From an uncultured Clostridia bacterium (GTDB taxonomy: Bacteria > Bacillota > Clostridia > Christensenellales > Borkfalkiaceae): a stretch of 8,326 nucleotides of DNA. The stretch is from the NCBI GenBank assembly GCA_934278995.1, contig CAKQWM010000021.1:1-8326 (forward strand), read 5' to 3'. Position 1 is the stretch's first letter, and each line of letters opens with the position of its first letter. The notes beneath the pieces are model-generated. The model made no database searches, was not told the DNA's origin, and worked only from the letters and a program-made list of their open reading frames with translations. Positions 6,188-8,326 of this stretch are shown piece after piece. The position numbers and the translations under genes are program-made.

Positions 6188-7561
6188 TTATTTCTGCTCC
6201 TTTTTATTTTCAGATTTTTTGTTTTTTCCGTTCTTTCTTTTAAGAACGACGAGAGTTACGACCGCGCCTGCGCCGAGTACGAGAAGAATCGGCAGCAATA
6301 TGACTGCGGCGGAAGTTTTCTTTTCTTCCTTTTCCGTATCGGACGGCGTATCGGGCGTTTCAGGCTCGGACGGTTTATCCTCGTTCGGCTTTTCGTCGCT
6401 CGGTTTATCGTCGGGTTTATCCGGTGTTTCGGGTTCAGTCGGTTTATCGGGCTGTTCCGGTTCAACAGGTTCGTTTTTCGCCAAATTTACCTCGTAAACC
6501 ATCAGTTCCTCGCCGTTATCGTTCGTTACGGCAACGATATATTTTCCTTCAAGCACCGCAAAGTCGAGTTCTCCGTTTTCGCCCGGAATCAACACTACGC
6601 CGCTTCCGTCGTCCGCGCTCGTAAATTCCACTTTCACGAACTCCGTGCGATTATCCCCGCACTCGCAAACGTAAGATACCGTCATCGTCTTTTCCTGTTC
6701 CCTTACTACCGCATCGAAAACATAAAAGTGCGTATGCTCGTCGGGGTTTTCGGGTTGGTCGGGATTTTCAGGCTGATCCGGATTTTCGGGTTTATCGGGT
6801 TCTGTCGGTTTGTCGGGCTGTTCAGGCTCGGTCGGCGTATCGGGATTTTCTTCGATATAACCGTCGTCGCCGCTCGTTACAAAGTCCGAAACATAGTTAT
6901 AATCACACTCTTTGCAGGTGTACTTCGTGTAGCCGACTTTCCCCTCTTCCGCTTTTACGACAGTCTTTTCATAGTCGTGTCCTGCGGGTTTTACATAGTC
7001 GGTAACGTATCTGTCCGCGCAATTCTTGCAGGTATGTACGGTATAACCATAAGACTCGCATGTTCTGCCGACCGTCTTTACCTCGTAATCGTGTCCGATT
7101 GCTTCTTCGCCGTCCACCGTATATTCGTCGCCGCAGTTTTTACAAGTGTAAATGGTGTATCCTTTTTCAGTGCAAGTTGCAGGATGTTCGTCAGCCTCGT
7201 ATGCGTGTCCCGTTGCGGGAACGTAACTGTCCGAATATTCATAACCGCAATCTTCGCAGTAATGAATGGTATATCCGCGGTGCGTACAGGTCGGTTCGAT
7301 TACGATTTCCCCGAATTTATGCCCGTTCACCTCGGTGTAATTGTCGGTGTAGGTATCGCCGCAAAACGTACAGGTATATCTCGTATACCCTTTCGTAGTG
7401 CAAGTGCCTTCCACCACCTCTTCCGTGTATTCGTGCGTACACTCGGCTACGGGTTCTTGTTCGCCCTCGTATGCAAACGCGGTTGCCCCGCCCGCGCCGA
7501 TAAACGCGCTCATACACACCGTCAGCATTAACGCCGACAAAATGAATTTTAGTTTTTTCAA
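6188..7561 (-). CDS. Secreted, membrane-anchored protein with five Cys/His (CxxC) repeats and proline-rich spacers
   Basis: This 457-residue protein starts with TTG at 7561, chosen because AAAGGAGG lies 6 bases upstream and the N-terminus is a clean signal peptide (MKKLKF, hydrophobic core, cleavage likely after AFA at about residue 30). Residues 41-231 hold five repeats of about 38 residues of the form GH-x(n)-TCTxxGYTxYTCxxCGxxY. Repeats 1-4 each offer one His and three Cys (for example H81, C92, C102, C105), and repeat 5 has lost the first Cys. Residues 238-275 and 364-409 are proline/glutamate/aspartate-rich spacers. Between them residues 276-362 form a small domain with a degenerate CECG (C299, C301). 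Residues 416-440 are a membrane helix followed by a Lys-rich tail. No LPXTG motif is seen, so membrane anchoring rather than sortase attachment is likely. Similar GYTxYTCxxCG repeats occur in surface proteins of Clostridia. Its place between coupling protein and pilins suggests a mating-surface role, but the function is unknown. Confidence 0.9.
   Translation of the reverse strand: MKKLKFILSALMLTVCMSAFIGAGGATAFAYEGEQEPVAECTHEYTEEVVEGTCTTKGYTRYTCTFCGDTYTDNYTEVNGHKFGEIVIEPTCTHRGYTIHYCEDCGYEYSDSYVPATGHAYEADEHPATCTEKGYTIYTCKNCGDEYTVDGEEAIGHDYEVKTVGRTCESYGYTVHTCKNCADRYVTDYVKPAGHDYEKTVVKAEEGKVGYTKYTCKECDYNYVSDFVTSGDDGYIEENPDTPTEPEQPDKPTEPDKPENPDQPENPDQPENPDEHTHFYVFDAVVREQEKTMTVSYVCECGDNRTEFVKVEFTSADDGSGVVLIPGENGELDFAVLEGKYIVAVTNDNGEELMVYEVNLAKNEPVEPEQPDKPTEPETPDKPDDKPSDEKPNEDKPSEPETPDTPSDTEKEEKKTSAAVILLPILLVLGAGAVVTLVVLKRKNGKNKKSENKKEQK
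6335..6472 (-). repeat. Second proline-rich low-complexity spacer
   Basis: Residues 364-409 repeat short Pro/Glu/Asp/Lys/Ser units (EPEQPDKPTEPETPDKP and similar) just before the C-terminal membrane helix. This is the expected position for a wall-spanning stalk. The DNA is correspondingly repetitive. Confidence 0.8.
6737..6790 (-). repeat. Three tandem 18-base units encoding PENPDQ, PENPDQ, PENPDE
   Basis: Residues 258-275 of the Cys/His-repeat protein are three copies of a six-residue proline-rich unit. They lie inside a longer Pro/Glu/Asp/Thr-rich spacer (residues 238-275) made of related EPxxP units. The DNA units are similar but not identical. Such extended, charged spacers usually hold a ligand domain away from the membrane or through the cell wall. 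Confidence 0.85.
6869..7441 (-). repeat. Five tandem 38-residue Cys/His repeats
   Basis: These repeats encode residues 41-231 of the secreted protein. Units begin near C41, G80, G118, G156 and G194, and the spacing is regular at 38 codons (114 bases). The invariant core is GYTxxxCxxC, with a preceding TC and a leading GH. The fifth unit replaces the first Cys segment with KAEEGKVGYTKYTC. The repeats are clear at protein level but well diverged at DNA level, so they are old rather than recently amplified. Confidence 0.9.
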
Positions 7562-7579
7562 ATGATTCCTCCTTTCAAG

Positions 7580-8326
7580 CTATTTCGTTGCTTGTTCCTG
7601 ATATTCTTTCATTCTTGGCAACAGTTCGAGTTGAATTTTGTCTGCCGCCACTCTGATTTCGTTTGCAATACTCTTGTTGTAATGCTCGGTAATTGCAGTC
7701 AGCAGGCTCACTTTGTTTTCATACGCCGCTTGCCGCAACGCCTTTTCGTCTTTACCGTCAAGGTATACGCAAATATTGTCCACCACTCGCTGAAGCTCGG
7801 CTTCTACGTCGTCCCATTGCTTGGTTAGTTCCGCAACGCGCTTTGCCTTGTCGTTTTCATCGGCTCTCGCTTCTTCCGCTTCCTGCTCTTCGATAAGTTC
7901 GGAAATCTTATCTTCGATTTTTTGTCCGCTCTCACCCGTGATATCGAAAACGTAGTTCTCTTTCTCAAACAACACGGCTTCACGCTTGCCGATTGCCGCT
8001 TTGCCTTCGGGAAAATAAACCTTTTTGAGTTCATAAGACGGCGTGAACACCGTCCATATCGGTTCATAACCTCTGACCGAAACAATCGCGTCGCCTTTTT
8101 CGTCGCCGTTCAATCTTTCAAGCATACCTACCGAAATGAGCGGTTGAAGCGTTGCGCCCGTATTACTGCTTGCGGGATTATCCGCATTGGTATTGACCGA
8201 GAACTGCTTTATTTTCTTCTGTCCGCAGAGTTCCGAAAACTCTTTTCTCGTTTCCGAATCGTCCGAGCCGATAAAAATTTTGACGTTGCAATTTGTCTTT
8301 ATGATGTCGCCTACGTCCCTGCCGTA
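7580..8326 (-). CDS. Type IV coupling protein (VirD4/TraG family), C-terminal part, start outside window
   Basis: The frame is open from the window edge to a TAG stop at 7582-7580, giving 248 residues of the C-terminal part. The visible sequence matches the end of VirD4/TraG/TraD-type coupling proteins: a stretch reading NVKIFIGSDDSETRKEFSELCG, then PLISVGMLERL, then DAIVSVRGYEPIWT. These correspond to the late strands of the RecA-like fold, the S-x-x-R-P-L-L/I region, and the G-x-x-P-I motif of the family. Walker A and B would lie upstream, outside the window. About the last 115 residues (from roughly IEDKISELIEEQEAEEARADEN onward) are highly charged and predicted helical or coiled coil, and look like an extension beyond the ATPase fold. 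Family role: an inner-membrane ATPase that recruits the relaxase-DNA substrate to the T4SS. An internal ATG at 8125 is not the start, because homologous sequence continues upstream of it. The next gene starts 18 bases downstream, consistent with one operon. Confidence 0.85.
   Translation of the reverse strand, partial: YGRDVGDIIKTNCNVKIFIGSDDSETRKEFSELCGQKKIKQFSVNTNADNPASSNTGATLQPLISVGMLERLNGDEKGDAIVSVRGYEPIWTVFTPSYELKKVYFPEGKAAIGKREAVLFEKENYVFDITGESGQKIEDKISELIEEQEAEEARADENDKAKRVAELTKQWDDVEAELQRVVDNICVYLDGKDEKALRQAAYENKVSLLTAITEHYNKSIANEIRVAADKIQLELLPRMKEYQEQATK

Noticed and set aside
6200..6320. A possible sortase (LPXTG) anchor at the end of the Cys/His repeat protein.
   Set aside because: A hydrophobic helix and Lys-rich tail are present, but no LPXTG-like motif precedes them, so simple membrane anchoring fits better.
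6728..7531. A 267-codon open frame on the plus strand opposite the Cys/His repeat protein.
   Set aside because: It is antisense to a signal-peptide-bearing repeat protein, and its repetitive Gly/Phe/Val pattern is the mirror of the proline-rich and Cys repeats.

Overview
The window is an almost gap-free run of genes on the minus strand, read from position 8326 down to 1. It belongs to the transfer (type IV secretion, T4SS) module of a Gram-positive-type conjugative element, most likely an integrative and conjugative element (ICE). Strong AGGAGG-type ribosome binding sites, Sec signal peptides without outer-membrane components, GTG and TTG starts, and the gene order point to a Bacillota host, probably a gut-type Clostridia relative. 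That taxonomic call is an inference. No integrase, relaxase, origin or element end lies in the window, so ICE versus plasmid cannot be settled here.

Order in the direction of transcription: (1) the C-terminal part of a VirD4/TraG-type coupling protein (8326-7580, start outside the window); (2) a 457-residue secreted, membrane-anchored protein with five Cys/His repeats, proline-rich spacers and a C-terminal membrane anchor (7561-6188); (3) two tandem, nearly identical small two-helix membrane proteins resembling VirB2-type pilins (6184-5897 and 5867-5577); (4) a hairpin followed by a T-rich stretch, probably an attenuator or mRNA 3'-end stabiliser (5528-5551); (5) a polytopic VirB6/TrbL-like channel protein (5499-4294); (6) a VirB4-family ATPase overlapping it by 4 bases (4297-1649); (7) a secreted Ig-like repeat protein whose GTG start touches the VirB4 stop codon and whose reading frame stays open to position 1 (1648-1).

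The genes fit one machine. The coupling protein delivers DNA-protein substrate, VirB4 energises assembly and transfer, VirB6-like forms the membrane channel, and the two small proteins are candidate pilus or channel subunits. The two secreted proteins are candidate surface structures for cell contact, placed at either side of the core. The hairpin after the pilin pair would give more pilin than channel and ATPase message. The least routine parts are the two surface proteins inside the transfer operon, the conserved pilin pair and the hairpin. The core T4SS genes themselves belong to recognisable families, and I see no wholly new system. All sizeable plus-strand reading frames are antisense shadows of these genes. 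No stretch over 300 bases lacks a gene.
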